A stretch of 64,000 nucleotides of DNA, from the NCBI GenBank assembly GCA_902774055.1, contig CACYGX010000013.1, forward strand, positions 1 to 64,000, in the 5' to 3' direction. The stretch comes from an uncultured Bacteroidales bacterium. Its GTDB lineage: Bacteria > Bacteroidota > Bacteroidia > Bacteroidales > Muribaculaceae. Within the stretch, counting starts at the first letter, position 1. Each line of letters opens with the position of its first letter. Under the pieces are notes generated by a model. The model did no database searches. It worked only from the letters and a program-made list of their open reading frames with translations, and was not told the origin of the DNA. A program made the position numbers and the translations under genes. Positions 1-9,209 of this stretch are shown piece by piece.

Positions 1-160
1 CCTGACGCTCCCCAGGCTTCACAGACCTCCGGCCTGTGCACCCTGGGGTTTGTGCAAGTCAAGGCCGCTGGCCTTGTGCAGGCCTTCGACCTGCTTGGAT
101 ACAACAATCGCCATGAATGACTTCACAGCGTGCCCCAATGCGGGAAAATAGGATAAACAA
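1..160. repeat. Palindrome-rich intergenic island
   Basis: No convincing gene. The first 50 bases hold nested inverted repeats: CCCCAGG (10-16) pairs with CCTGGGG (42-48), and an inner CACAG (20-24) pairs with CTGTG (34-38). Copies of a GGCCTGTGCA-like word follow between about 31 and 90. The pattern resembles decayed REP-like elements and similar islands lie near 27.75 kb and 47.55 kb. Family membership is inferred by eye. Confidence 0.4.
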
Positions 161-161
161 T

Positions 162-203
162 GTCGCGCGACTCCTGAATAAGGGGGTCGCGCGACTGTTT
201 TTT
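162..203. terminator. Rho-independent terminator hairpin
   Basis: GTCGCGCGAC at 162-171 is repeated at 186-195; because the word is self-complementary the two copies form a 10-bp GC-rich stem with a 14-base loop. On the + strand it is followed by TGTTTTTT. The minus strand side is only moderately T-rich. It lies just past the stop of the minus-strand protease and may act in both directions. Confidence 0.6.
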
Positions 204-219
204 ACTGCGGGAAGTGTGG

Positions 220-3200
220 TTAGTTGCCGAGCAAGAAGTCGATAAGGGCCGAAACGTCCTTGATCGATACCTCGTGGTCTTGTGACATGTCGGCATTGGC
301 AAGGTTGACGCCCTCGGTGTCACCCGTCAACAGGTAGTCGATAAGCGCCGAAACATCCTTGATGTTGACCTCGCCGTCACCATTGACGTCACCCGGGAGC
401 ACCTCGGGCTCGACAGGCTCCTCAGGAACCAGCTTGTAGAGCCACACGCGCTGTTGGTTATCGCTGTTGTAGTTGATGATGCGGAATCGGCTGTTCTGAT
501 AGTCATATCGCACCGTCATGAAGTCGCTCGATGCGCCGCTGGCCTCGTTGAAGAAGCGCACGAGGTAGTTACTCTCGTTAGTGCTCACAAACATGCCCGC
601 GCGGCACAAATCGGTGCAGCTCTCGCTGACAATGACGTTGTTATTGCTTGTCGTCAAGTAACCGTTGCCGTAACTCAAGAAGGCGTTGGTCCTGGCCCCT
701 GAAGTGGCGCCGTGCCTGATGGTGTCGGGGTTGACTGCCGTCATCTGGATGAAGCAGGCCTCATCGTTGACCCTCATGATGGTCTTGTCCTCGTCGAGCC
801 ACTCTGCGACATCGGTGGTGCCAAAGGTGGCTTCTCCCTGCTGGTGGAATTTCATCACCTTGTCATAGTACTTGGTGGCGATGACATAGATGCCGCCCTC
901 GACAATGCTGTCGCGTGTGGTGACAAGTGCAAACTTGCTGCCCGTGGAGCGCGAGAAAACGATATCGACGTTGACATCACTGTTGGGCATGGAGAAAGTA
1001 AACTGGCCATTGCCGCTATCGGTGACACTAACGGCGCTTTCATCAGCAGCTGTGACGGTTACACCCTGACACTGCCAGCCCACGTTGGGCTTGGCGGTAA
1101 TGGTAACGGTCTCGCCTGTAGCAGCCATGGTGGCACTCACGAACATGCGGCCACCAGCCTCACTGTTCTGAGTAGCAGTGATGTTATGGCTTGCTAACGC
1201 CGTTGCAGTGATGATGACATCATCGGCGGGCATCATAAAGCTATAAATGCCTGTTGTGGCGTTGTGGTTGAGCGTCACGGTGTCTCCAGATGCTGTCAGG
1301 GCTTGTACTCCAGTGATCATATAATTCTCGTTGGGAGTCACTGTGAAAGAGACCTTTTTGCCGACTTGAGCCTCTCCGTCATTCAAGCCTCCCGTGAAGG
1401 TGATGATACCACCCTCGGCGGGAATGACCTGTGCCGTCACCTGATGGGTCTCGACAGGACCTGTGGGGAAGTTAAGGGTGTACCACCTAGTACCAGAGCC
1501 CACAGTCTCGCCATTGCTGTAGTAGTACAGGTAGCAGAAGTAGCGCCAGCCGTCAACAAGGTCGTGGTCAAAGTCAAATTGGAGGCTTGTGGACTCTCCT
1601 GCAGCGAGAACAAGATGCTGTGTCTGGTTCTGGAGTTCAGTACCCACATTGGTGTCGCTGTTGTTGATGCGGTACAGGCGCACCGAGAAGTCCTCGTCAT
1701 AGGTCGTCGTGCCCGTGTTAGTCACATCGACAATGATGCTGTAGTGGTCGGCAGTGATGATGCGGTTGTCCTCATCGGTGATGCCCTGGATGCGGTAACT
1801 CACGTCGAGCGTGGCACTGGGCATGGTGGCGATGGAGACCCTGTGGGTGTAGAAGGGCGAAGTGCCGTCCTCGTTGAGCGAGAAGCTGAGCGTCTTGTTG
1901 CCAGCGGTAGCGGGCGTGAAACGATATACCACGTCGCCCGACTCGCCCGCAGCGATATTGGCAAGCCCCATCGCGTTAAACGTGCCGTCAACAAACATGT
2001 AAATCAGGTCGTTGGTCGAGGTTCCGGCATTCTTGAGGTTGAGGTTCACAATCACGGGTTTGCCGTGGTTCAAGGTGCCCTCGGTGGTGCAGCTGTTGAC
2101 CGTGTATTTGGTCGTTGAGCCGGCGGTGCCGTAGCCCTTGATGGAGCAGGAATATGTGCCGCCAAAAGTAACCTCGATATAGTTCACATCCGAGCCGATG
2201 CAGGGCTTGTAGTCCTCGCTGGGGTAAATGGAGTAGATGGGCAGGATGCGATAGGTTCCACTGGTGATATCGGCACCGAAGTTTAACGCCCTGGAACTCA
2301 CCGAAACATACTCATTATTGGCCAGAGCACTGGTGGTATTACGTATGAACAGTACATCGACCAACTCGCCGTCTGAGTTATAGAGACCCCAACCCTGGCG
2401 GAATTGAGAGGTGACATTGGTCTTATTGATGAATTTGCCCGACACAGTGACCGAGAAATTGCTCGATGCGGCGCTGCGCGTGGTGTTGGTGGAATTGATG
2501 GACAGATCCTCGAACGAGAAGGCTGCTTCGCCATCGGTGCCATCAGCTGGCATGATTCCGACGGCTGCTCCCTGACCCTTGACGTAGCCATAGGCCCCTG
2601 CGGCACTGCCGATACCCTCGGCGCTGGGGTTGAGCAGGTTGAGCAGGAAGTAACCATTGCTCTTGCCATTCCATCCCCAGTTGATGTGGAAACGGCCCTC
2701 GCCGTCATATCCATCACAGACAAAGGCGTGGCCTGCCGACTGCTTGTTGCCGCCATAGGCCACAGGGCGACCCGCAGCCAGCTCGGCATAGATGGTCTCC
2801 TCCCAACCCTCGGTGCTGAAATTCTCGCGATAGATGTAGTGGGCAGAGTTCTTATAGCCGAAGAACTCGATGAGAGTCTCGGGAATCTTACGGGTGTAGC
2901 TGTTGGTGGCCGTGAGGTTGAAACTGGACTGGAGGGCGCAAGTGCTGTAGCGCATCAGGTTGGCGACTGCAAGACACTCGGTGCTGGTGCTATCGTTGAT
3001 GTAGTAGGTGTTTTGCATATTCTCCCAGTCAAAGTCCATCGGGGTGAGGGCTGGCATCGATACCTCGTAGGTGCGGCCTGGATAGGACGTATAACTGGGG
3101 ATGGTCTTTGTCGCCCGTGTGGGATGCTGCCAGTAGGACATGACCTGTGCCATGGCAACAGCGACACAACCGACATAGGCGTGGTCGTTGCTGCTGCCGT

Positions 3201-3681
3201 TGATGTGTGGCAATAGCACATTATAGGGCAAGCCTTGGCCCCAATTCACGTTAAGCATGGGGGCAATGGCCTCGCGAGATGTCGAGCGCTCCTCGGGTAT
3301 GGCACCGAGGGCAATAGCCTCGATTTGCGCGGCATAGCCATCGAGCCACTCCTGCATGGCTGCGGGGACGTCTTGGGCGTCGAAAGTCCCCGTGTCGCTA
3401 TAGCCCAACACTGCGGGCACGCGATCATCGCCAGCCACAATGACATAGCCGTGGCCAGCACTGGCGTTAAACACATAGAAGGCCGCCTGGTCGCTGCTAG
3501 TGGTAGCAGAGGCCTTGAGAGGGGCCTTGTGGGCGGTTGTGAGGTTGGCCGCCGGCATGGCGTGGCTCGCCATGAACCGTGTGGCGGTAGCACGCGCTTG
3601 ACGCTCACTGACGGTAGCAGCCCAAGCCGTACTCACTGCTGCAAAGCAGAAAAGAAACAGTAGAATGCGTATTCTATTCAT
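220..3681 (-). CDS. Secreted C10 family (streptopain-like) cysteine protease with InlB-like repeats and C-terminal dockerin
   Basis: A papain-fold endopeptidase expected to be exported and to act outside the cell. Residues 1-21 are a signal peptide. Residues 23-125 match the SpeB-type propeptide (YVIVAGDDRVPAVLGYSD). The catalytic Cys is C172 in YVGCVAVAMAQ and the His is H318 in SAGHAFVCDGYDG, followed by the family motif HINWGWNG. After Ig-like segments come two InlB/Bacteroides-type repeats (about 770-940), a beta-rich domain of the kind common in Bacteroidales surface proteins (about 945-1085), and a two-repeat dockerin (DVNGDGEVNIKD and DMSQDHEVSIKD). It is about 350 residues longer than its two neighbours because of the extra repeats and beta domain. 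It is last in a tandem minus-strand set but has its own promoter at 3720-3727. Class is secure; substrate is unknown. Confidence 0.93.
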   Translation of the reverse strand: MNRIRILLFLFCFAAVSTAWAATVSERQARATATRFMASHAMPAANLTTAHKAPLKASATTSSDQAAFYVFNASAGHGYVIVAGDDRVPAVLGYSDTGTFDAQDVPAAMQEWLDGYAAQIEAIALGAIPEERSTSREAIAPMLNVNWGQGLPYNVLLPHINGSSNDHAYVGCVAVAMAQVMSYWQHPTRATKTIPSYTSYPGRTYEVSMPALTPMDFDWENMQNTYYINDSTSTECLAVANLMRYSTCALQSSFNLTATNSYTRKIPETLIEFFGYKNSAHYIYRENFSTEGWEETIYAELAAGRPVAYGGNKQSAGHAFVCDGYDGEGRFHINWGWNGKSNGYFLLNLLNPSAEGIGSAAGAYGYVKGQGAAVGIMPADGTDGEAAFSFEDLSINSTNTTRSAASSNFSVTVSGKFINKTNVTSQFRQGWGLYNSDGELVDVLFIRNTTSALANNEYVSVSSRALNFGADITSGTYRILPIYSIYPSEDYKPCIGSDVNYIEVTFGGTYSCSIKGYGTAGSTTKYTVNSCTTEGTLNHGKPVIVNLNLKNAGTSTNDLIYMFVDGTFNAMGLANIAAGESGDVVYRFTPATAGNKTLSFSLNEDGTSPFYTHRVSIATMPSATLDVSYRIQGITDEDNRIITADHYSIIVDVTNTGTTTYDEDFSVRLYRINNSDTNVGTELQNQTQHLVLAAGESTSLQFDFDHDLVDGWRYFCYLYYYSNGETVGSGTRWYTLNFPTGPVETHQVTAQVIPAEGGIITFTGGLNDGEAQVGKKVSFTVTPNENYMITGVQALTASGDTVTLNHNATTGIYSFMMPADDVIITATALASHNITATQNSEAGGRMFVSATMAATGETVTITAKPNVGWQCQGVTVTAADESAVSVTDSGNGQFTFSMPNSDVNVDIVFSRSTGSKFALVTTRDSIVEGGIYVIATKYYDKVMKFHQQGEATFGTTDVAEWLDEDKTIMRVNDEACFIQMTAVNPDTIRHGATSGARTNAFLSYGNGYLTTSNNNVIVSESCTDLCRAGMFVSTNESNYLVRFFNEASGASSDFMTVRYDYQNSRFRIINYNSDNQQRVWLYKLVPEEPVEPEVLPGDVNGDGEVNIKDVSALIDYLLTGDTEGVNLANADMSQDHEVSIKDVSALIDFLLGN

Positions 3682-3719
3682 AAGAGTTGCTATTAGGTTA
3701 ATAATTCGTTTGAAAATGA

Positions 3720-3764
3720 CAAAGGTAGTGAAAATCTGCCAAATAGCACGAATTTCACTACCTT
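3720..3764 (-). promoter_or_regulatory. Promoter -7 box inside a 12-bp inverted repeat, upstream of the first C10 protease
   Basis: On the minus strand TACCTTTG (3720-3727) matches the Bacteroidetes -7 consensus TAnnTTTG and sits about 40 bases before the start codon. Its core is one arm of a perfect inverted repeat: AAGGTAGTGAAA at 3722-3733 and TTTCACTACCTT at 3753-3764. The same arrangement recurs before the next protease gene. It could be an operator, or a hairpin ending the upstream transcript. Confidence 0.6.
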
Positions 3765-3785
3765 AATCGGTTTATTTGGATCTTA

Positions 3786-6188
3786 TCAGTTCTCGAGCAA
3801 GTAGTCGATAAGCGCACTGACGTCGGCGATGGTGACCTCAGAATTCTTGTTGACATCGGCGTTGGCCAGATTGATGCCTGTGGCGTCACCCGTCAGCAGG
3901 TAGTCGATCAACGCCGATACGTCCTTGATCTCGATTGCACCGTTTCCATCCACGTCTCCCGGCTTCACCTCGGGCTCATTCGGGAAGACAATGGTATAGG
4001 TATAGGTGGTATTCAGGTTCACTTGATTACCCTCGCTATAGTAGTAAGACTTGGCGAAATATTTCCAGCCATCGATAACGTTGTCCATGTCGAATTGCAT
4101 GGTAGCGCTCTCGTTGGGACCTAACACGAGGCGTTGGTTCAAACCCTGGACATTGGTGCCGGTGTTGCCATAGATTTTCTTGAATAAACTTACCGAAATG
4201 TCCTCGTCGTAGGTGGTTGTGCCATTGTTGGTGATGGTGAGTTCGACACTGAACTTATTGCTGGTGATGATGTCGTTCTCGTTGTCAGTAACATTGAGCA
4301 CCTTAATGGTAGAACTCAGCGAGGCGGCAGGCATCGGGTTGATGGTGATAATGCTCGTCGCGATGGGGTCACTGCCATTCTCGTTCCATGACCAGGTGAT
4401 GGTGTAGTCGCCAGCGTTATCAAACAGGTAGGTGTAATGAATGTCGCCGGTCTCTCCCGTTTCCATGCCCACATAGCCAACAGCGGCAAATGTTCCGTTG
4501 ATGAACATGTACAGCAATTCGTTGCTCGACAGACCGTTGTTAGTCATGTTGACGTCAATGTTGATAGGACGGCCATTGTGCATGTAGCCCACCATGGCAA
4601 TGTTGTTGATGTTGTAGTTGGGTAAACCAGCGGTGCCATGACCGGTGAAGGTGCACTGATTGCCATCGATGGTCAACTCGATGTAGTTGCGATCGGAGCC
4701 GATGCAAGGATGCCAGTCTTCGGTTCCATACTTACAGTACATGGGCAGGATGCGATAAGTGCCGGAAGGCTTATTGGCGCCAAAATTCAGATTAATGTTG
4801 GTCAAGTCGTGGTAGTGACCGGGTTCGAGATGATCATCATATCTGCTGTAAAGCGTCTCGATGAAATTACCATCCTGGAAGAGGCCCCAACCAAAGCGCA
4901 CGTCAAGCGTGTCGCTCGTGTAGTTGCGGAACTCGGTAGAGACATTGACCCTGAAATAATCAGTTGTGTTTTCGCGTGTCCCGATGTAACTGTTGAACTT
5001 GAATTGGGTGGCCGTGATTTCAAGGCCGTGAGTGCCGCCCTGGTTGGGCTGGAACCCCACGATGGCAGCCTGCTCCATGATGTAACCATAGGCGCCGTCG
5101 GCACTACCTGTTCCCTGCTCGTCGGGATTGAGCACATTGAGCAGGAAGTAACCGTTGCTCATGCCATTCCATCCCCAGTTGAAGTGGAACAGCCCGTTGC
5201 CGTCATAGCCGTCGCAGATGAAGGCGTGTCCACCATCCTTCTTCCTGGCACTGAAGATGACAGGGCGTCCAGCCGAAATTTCGGCGTAAAGGAGGTTGAA
5301 CCACCCCTCTGAACTGTGGTTATGGCGACTTTCCATGTGGGCGCGGGCATCGTAGTCAAAGTATGTGGCAGCCTCGCAAGGAATGCCGGCTGTGGAGGCA
5401 CTCGATGAGTATTTCTTGAAAGTCATCTGCATGGCCTGGTCGCAATACAGGTTCAGCGTTGCGGCTGCAAGGGCCTCTGGGCTCTCGGTGTCGTTTGTCA
5501 AATAGGTGTTGTGCATTGCGTCCCAGTTAAAGTCGACAACAGGCAGTTCGGGCATGTCATACTTTAACGTGTCCTTGGTGTTGCCGTTGCTGGTGATGGA
5601 GAGGCTGGTGTAGGCCGGTATGGACCTAGTGGGGCGGGCAGGCCATTTCCAGTAATGCATCACCTGGGCCATAGCAGTGCCCACGCAACCCACATAGGCG
5701 TGCGAGTTCGAGGGCAGGATGGGCAGCAGGGTGTTGTATGGGCTCCCTTGGCCCCACGTGGCCTTGAGCAGCGGGCGAATGGCAGCGACACTCTGCAACT
5801 GGAGTGCAGGCTTGGCGCCATTGGCCAGGGCCTCGATTTGTGCTGAATAGCCCTCGAGCAGGTCTTGCAGGCCCTCGGGCACGTCCTGATTGTCGAAGGT
5901 GCCACGGTCGCTATAACCCAGCACGGCGGGTGCACGGTCGTCACCAGCGATGATGACATAACCACGCTCAGCGCTGTTAAACACATAGTAGGCGGCATTG
6001 TCCTGAGTCGGGGTGCCGCTCAATCGGGTAGCCTTGCGGGCCAGCTTCAGTTGACTTGACGGTATGGCCTTTTGTGCCATGAACTTGGTAGCAATGGCAC
6101 GTGCCTGCCCCTCGCTAATGCTAGCGGCCCAGACCGTACTCACAACGGTTGCGCAGATAAAAAACAGTAGAATTCGTAATCTATTCAT
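3786..6188 (-). CDS. Secreted C10 family cysteine protease with C-terminal dockerin
   Basis: Paralog of the neighbours on both sides. Signal peptide at 1-21 (MNRLRILLFF start, nearly identical to the first protease). The propeptide covers about 23-125 with YVIIAGDDRAPAVLGYSD. Catalytic C168 lies in YVGCVGTAMAQ and H321 in GGHAFICDGYDG, followed by HFNWGWNG. The middle of the protein (about 385-720) is beta-sandwich sequence conserved with the third protease. The C-terminus is a two-repeat dockerin: DVDGNGAIEIKD and DVNKNSEVTIAD. The second loop has Asn at position 5 where calcium-binding loops usually have Asp. No T9SS C-terminal domain is visible, so export by Sec followed by dockerin attachment is the simplest inference. 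Confidence 0.93.
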   Translation of the reverse strand: MNRLRILLFFICATVVSTVWAASISEGQARAIATKFMAQKAIPSSQLKLARKATRLSGTPTQDNAAYYVFNSAERGYVIIAGDDRAPAVLGYSDRGTFDNQDVPEGLQDLLEGYSAQIEALANGAKPALQLQSVAAIRPLLKATWGQGSPYNTLLPILPSNSHAYVGCVGTAMAQVMHYWKWPARPTRSIPAYTSLSITSNGNTKDTLKYDMPELPVVDFNWDAMHNTYLTNDTESPEALAAATLNLYCDQAMQMTFKKYSSSASTAGIPCEAATYFDYDARAHMESRHNHSSEGWFNLLYAEISAGRPVIFSARKKDGGHAFICDGYDGNGLFHFNWGWNGMSNGYFLLNVLNPDEQGTGSADGAYGYIMEQAAIVGFQPNQGGTHGLEITATQFKFNSYIGTRENTTDYFRVNVSTEFRNYTSDTLDVRFGWGLFQDGNFIETLYSRYDDHLEPGHYHDLTNINLNFGANKPSGTYRILPMYCKYGTEDWHPCIGSDRNYIELTIDGNQCTFTGHGTAGLPNYNINNIAMVGYMHNGRPINIDVNMTNNGLSSNELLYMFINGTFAAVGYVGMETGETGDIHYTYLFDNAGDYTITWSWNENGSDPIATSIITINPMPAASLSSTIKVLNVTDNENDIITSNKFSVELTITNNGTTTYDEDISVSLFKKIYGNTGTNVQGLNQRLVLGPNESATMQFDMDNVIDGWKYFAKSYYYSEGNQVNLNTTYTYTIVFPNEPEVKPGDVDGNGAIEIKDVSALIDYLLTGDATGINLANADVNKNSEVTIADVSALIDYLLEN

Positions 6189-6224
6189 AAGTGCTATTTA
6201 GGATTTAGTTGATTATTGTTACGA

Positions 6225-6268
6225 CAAAGGTAGTAAAAATATGCCATATAGCACATTCCTACTACCTT
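6225..6268 (-). promoter_or_regulatory. Promoter -7 box with inverted repeat, upstream of the second C10 protease
   Basis: Minus-strand TACCTTTG at 6225-6232 fits TAnnTTTG. AAGGTAGTA (6227-6235) and TACTACCTT (6260-6268) form a 9-bp inverted repeat around it. Spacing and the central TGCCATATAGCA-like core match the element at 3720-3764. Confidence 0.6.
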
Positions 6269-6288
6269 AAATTCTGTTTATTAATTAA

Positions 6289-8655
6289 TCAGTTGTCGAG
6301 CAAGTAGTCGATGAGCGCGCTGACGTCGGCGATGGTGATTTCGCTATTCTTATTGACATCTGCATTGGCCAGGTTGATGCCAGTGGCGTCACCCGTCAGC
6401 AGATAGTCGATCAGCGCCGAAACGTCCTTGATGCTGATCTCCTTGTCACCGTCCACGTCGCCAAACATCACCTCGGGTTCCTCGGGGAAGACGAGCGTAT
6501 AGGATGTCGTGCCCTTGAGGTCTTGTTGCTTACCCTCGCTGTAATAGTAAGACTTGGAGAAATAGTACCAACCCTCGATGACATTGTCCATGTCGAAGCG
6601 CATTGTGGTGGTCTCGCCAGGAGCCAGCACGAGGTGCTGGTTCTTACCCTGAACATTGCTGCCGCTGGTTCCCTGGGTCCTCTTGAACAGTTTTGCCGAG
6701 ATTTCTTCGTCGTAGGTGGTTGTGCCGTTGTTGGTGATGGTGAGTTCGACACTAAACTTGTCGCTGGTGATGATGCGATTGTCGGTATCAGTAACATCGA
6801 GCACTCTGATGGTCGCACTCAGCGAGGCGGCAGGCATTGGGTTGATGGTGATGGTGCGAGTGGCGATGGGATTGCTGCCGTCGTCGTTCCATGACCAGGT
6901 GAGGGTGTGATCGCCAGCCGTGTCAAACAGGTACTTGAAGTGAACGTCGCCCGTCTCACCAGGCTCCAGTCCCACATAACCAGTTGACACAAATGTTCCA
7001 TCGGCAAACATGTACAGCAACTCGTTGCTGGAATTGCCGTTGTTGGTCATGTTCACATCGATGTTCACGGGGCGGCCGTTGTGCATTGTGCCCTCATAAG
7101 TGATGTCGTTGATGGTGTAATTGCGCTCACCAGCCGTTCCATAGCCAGTAATGGTACAGTTGTTGCCGTTGATGGTCACCTCGATATAATTGCGGTCAGC
7201 ACCGACACATGGGCGCCAGTTATCGGCACCGTACTCGCTGTACATGGGCAGGATGCGGTAGGTGCCGCTGGTGATATTGCTGCCGAAGCTCAGCTCCTTG
7301 TCCTTTATATTCAGGTAAGAGCCGGGATTGAGTGAGGTGTTATAACTGCTATAGAGATTTGAAAGCATGGTATCACCCTGGAAGAGTCCCCAGCCGAATT
7401 TGACAGGCATCACCTGGGATGTGTAATTATGGAACTGTCCCGATACGTTTGCCTCGAAGGAGAAACTGTTGAACCATCGCGAGTCGCTGTAACTGTTGAG
7501 TGTAATGTTGGCAATCGTGAGTTCAAAGGTGTCATGTCCACCCTTGTTCGGCTGAATGCCCACGATAGCGGCTTGACGATAGATGTAGCCGTAGGCACCG
7601 CTGGCACTGCCCGTTCCCTGTTCATCAGGGTTGAGCACGTTAAGCAGGAAGTAGCCATTACTCAGGCCGTTCCAGCCCCAATTGATGTGGAACATGCTAT
7701 TGCCATCATAGCCATCGCAGACAAAGGCATGTCCGCTTGAACTCTTCCTGCCGCTGAAGATGACGGGGCGGCCAGCAGCCAATTCGCTATAGATGACATC
7801 TGCCCATCCCTGGGTAGAGTAGTTGGCGCGGTACAACGTGTGGGCGCTCTTGTCGTAATCAAAGTAGGTGGACAACTTGAGAGGTATGCGCGCGCTAGTA
7901 GCGCCCGAAGAAGACTCCTGGAAATCCATCTCTACCGCCTGGGCACAGTAGAGGCTCAGAGTAGAGGCTGCCAGTGCGGCAACGCTCGTGGTGTCGGTGG
8001 TCATGTAGGTGTCTTGCATCGCCTCCCAGTTGAAGTCAATCACGGGCAATTCGGGCATCTCGATGTTCAGGCTGGAGGATGTGTAGGCCGGGATGGGCAT
8101 GGTGGCGCGAACTGGCCATTTCCAGTAATACAACACTTGGGCCATCGCGGTGGCTACACAGCCCACTACTGCATGCTTGCCTGATGTCACATAGGGGAAC
8201 AGGATGTTGTAGGGATTGTTCTGTGACCATACTGCAGGTACCAGCGGACGGATAGCCGTGCCCGATGATGCTAGTTTATCCACTTGAGCGCCATCGTTGA
8301 GCGCTTGGATTTGGGCAGCATAGCTTTCCAGCAGTTCCTGCATAGCCTCGGGCACGTCATTAGCATCAAATGTGCCGCGGTCGCTATATCCCAGCACGGC
8401 AGGAGCCCTGTCATCGCCAGCGACGATGACATAGCCGCCTTGATTGCCGTTGAATACATAATAGGCGGCTTTGTCGGGGGCAGCATTCAGGCTGGGAGCC
8501 TTTTGTGCCATAATCAGATTGGTTGACGGGATGGCGTGGCTTGCCATGAACTTGGCAGCAACCCGTTGGGCCTGTTTCTCGTTGATAGCCCCAGCAAGGC
8601 CGGTGAACGTCACCGCCACACACATCAGTAATAAAAGGAATTGGTTCTTTTTCAT
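6289..8655 (-). CDS. Secreted C10 family cysteine protease with C-terminal dockerin
   Basis: Third tandem C10 protease, 788 residues. An in-frame ATG exists at 8739 but the promoter box at 8699-8706 lies downstream of it, so the ATG at 8655 (MKKNQFLLLLMCV, a good signal peptide) is chosen. The propeptide includes YVIVAGDDRAPAVLGYSD. Catalytic C166 lies in VVGCVATAMAQ and H309 in SSGHAFVCDGYDG, followed by HINWGWNG. The C-terminal dockerin has DVDGDKEISIKD and DVNKNSEITIAD; the second loop carries the same Asp-to-Asn change as the middle protease. It is the closest relative of the middle copy over its whole length, which points to recent duplication. Substrate is unknown. Confidence 0.92.
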   Translation of the reverse strand: MKKNQFLLLLMCVAVTFTGLAGAINEKQAQRVAAKFMASHAIPSTNLIMAQKAPSLNAAPDKAAYYVFNGNQGGYVIVAGDDRAPAVLGYSDRGTFDANDVPEAMQELLESYAAQIQALNDGAQVDKLASSGTAIRPLVPAVWSQNNPYNILFPYVTSGKHAVVGCVATAMAQVLYYWKWPVRATMPIPAYTSSSLNIEMPELPVIDFNWEAMQDTYMTTDTTSVAALAASTLSLYCAQAVEMDFQESSSGATSARIPLKLSTYFDYDKSAHTLYRANYSTQGWADVIYSELAAGRPVIFSGRKSSSGHAFVCDGYDGNSMFHINWGWNGLSNGYFLLNVLNPDEQGTGSASGAYGYIYRQAAIVGIQPNKGGHDTFELTIANITLNSYSDSRWFNSFSFEANVSGQFHNYTSQVMPVKFGWGLFQGDTMLSNLYSSYNTSLNPGSYLNIKDKELSFGSNITSGTYRILPMYSEYGADNWRPCVGADRNYIEVTINGNNCTITGYGTAGERNYTINDITYEGTMHNGRPVNIDVNMTNNGNSSNELLYMFADGTFVSTGYVGLEPGETGDVHFKYLFDTAGDHTLTWSWNDDGSNPIATRTITINPMPAASLSATIRVLDVTDTDNRIITSDKFSVELTITNNGTTTYDEEISAKLFKRTQGTSGSNVQGKNQHLVLAPGETTTMRFDMDNVIEGWYYFSKSYYYSEGKQQDLKGTTSYTLVFPEEPEVMFGDVDGDKEISIKDVSALIDYLLTGDATGINLANADVNKNSEITIADVSALIDYLLDN

Positions 8656-8698
8656 GAATGAAAAAATGTTATTGGGTGATAAAATTGATAATTTTGTG

Positions 8699-8706
8699 CA
8701 AAGGTA
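8699..8706 (-). promoter_or_regulatory. Promoter -7 box for the third C10 protease
   Basis: Minus-strand TACCTTTG, 44 bases before the ATG at 8655. It excludes the longer upstream start. The inverted repeat seen at the other two proteases is absent here. Confidence 0.6.
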
Positions 8707-8761
8707 CATCTTTTTTATCATTCCAATACTCCAATTCATGGCTAATCAGGCAAAAGTGCGA

Positions 8762-9172
8762 TTAGGGCCGACTTAGCAGCAGTAGGGTACGGGCACGGTG
8801 CAGTCGCCATGCTGTGCCGTAGATGCTGTCCTCGTCGCCATAGAGCGACATGAGCGTGTAGTTGGCCAGTGCCGCGATGATGGCGCGTTTCAGGTCATCG
8901 GCCAGCGAGAGCAGCGGTCGATGTTCCACCGCCAACGTGAGCATGATGTTTTGACTCTCGATGTTGAAGTTGATGTTCTTGTTGACAATGTAGCCACTGA
9001 TGCGTGACAGCAGGTCGTCAAGGCCCTCGCGCACGCGGCGGTCAACGATGGGTTCATTACTCGGGTTCACGCCCCATGCGGTAGCGTTGTCAGCGGGGTG
9101 CCAGGTCCCCTCGGTGTAAATGGCTTGCTGGATGTCGTCCAGGTTGATGGCGATTTCAATGCGGTATTTCAT
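8762..9172 (-). CDS. Hypothetical protein, 136 residues
   Basis: Not recognised. It starts MKYRIEIAINLDDIQQAIY, has no signal peptide or membrane segment, and looks like a soluble alpha/beta protein with an N-terminal beta strand and a helix-rich middle (RVREGLDDLLSRISGYI, LADDLKRAIIAALANY). It lies 37 bases downstream of another unknown gene on the same strand, so the two probably share a transcript. Codon use is ordinary for the window. Nothing in the flanks (proteases on one side, an AraC regulator on the other) indicates a role. Confidence 0.7.
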   Translation of the reverse strand: MKYRIEIAINLDDIQQAIYTEGTWHPADNATAWGVNPSNEPIVDRRVREGLDDLLSRISGYIVNKNINFNIESQNIMLTLAVEHRPLLSLADDLKRAIIAALANYTLMSLYGDEDSIYGTAWRLHRARTLLLLSRP

Positions 9173-9209
9173 GGTTTCTCAATTTTTTAAGTTTTAGATG
9201 TTGGTTTTT

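Noticed and set aside
1264..2118. 284-codon + strand open frame inside the first C10 protease
   Set aside because: It is antisense to the protease beta-domains, has no start context and no recognisable domain. Similar + strand frames at 712-1197, 2404-3216, 4638-5312 and 55098-56045 were dropped for the same reason.
220..8655. T9SS C-terminal sorting domain in the C10 proteases
   Set aside because: All three end directly after the second dockerin repeat, with no sorting-type beta domain, so they are not obvious T9SS cargo.
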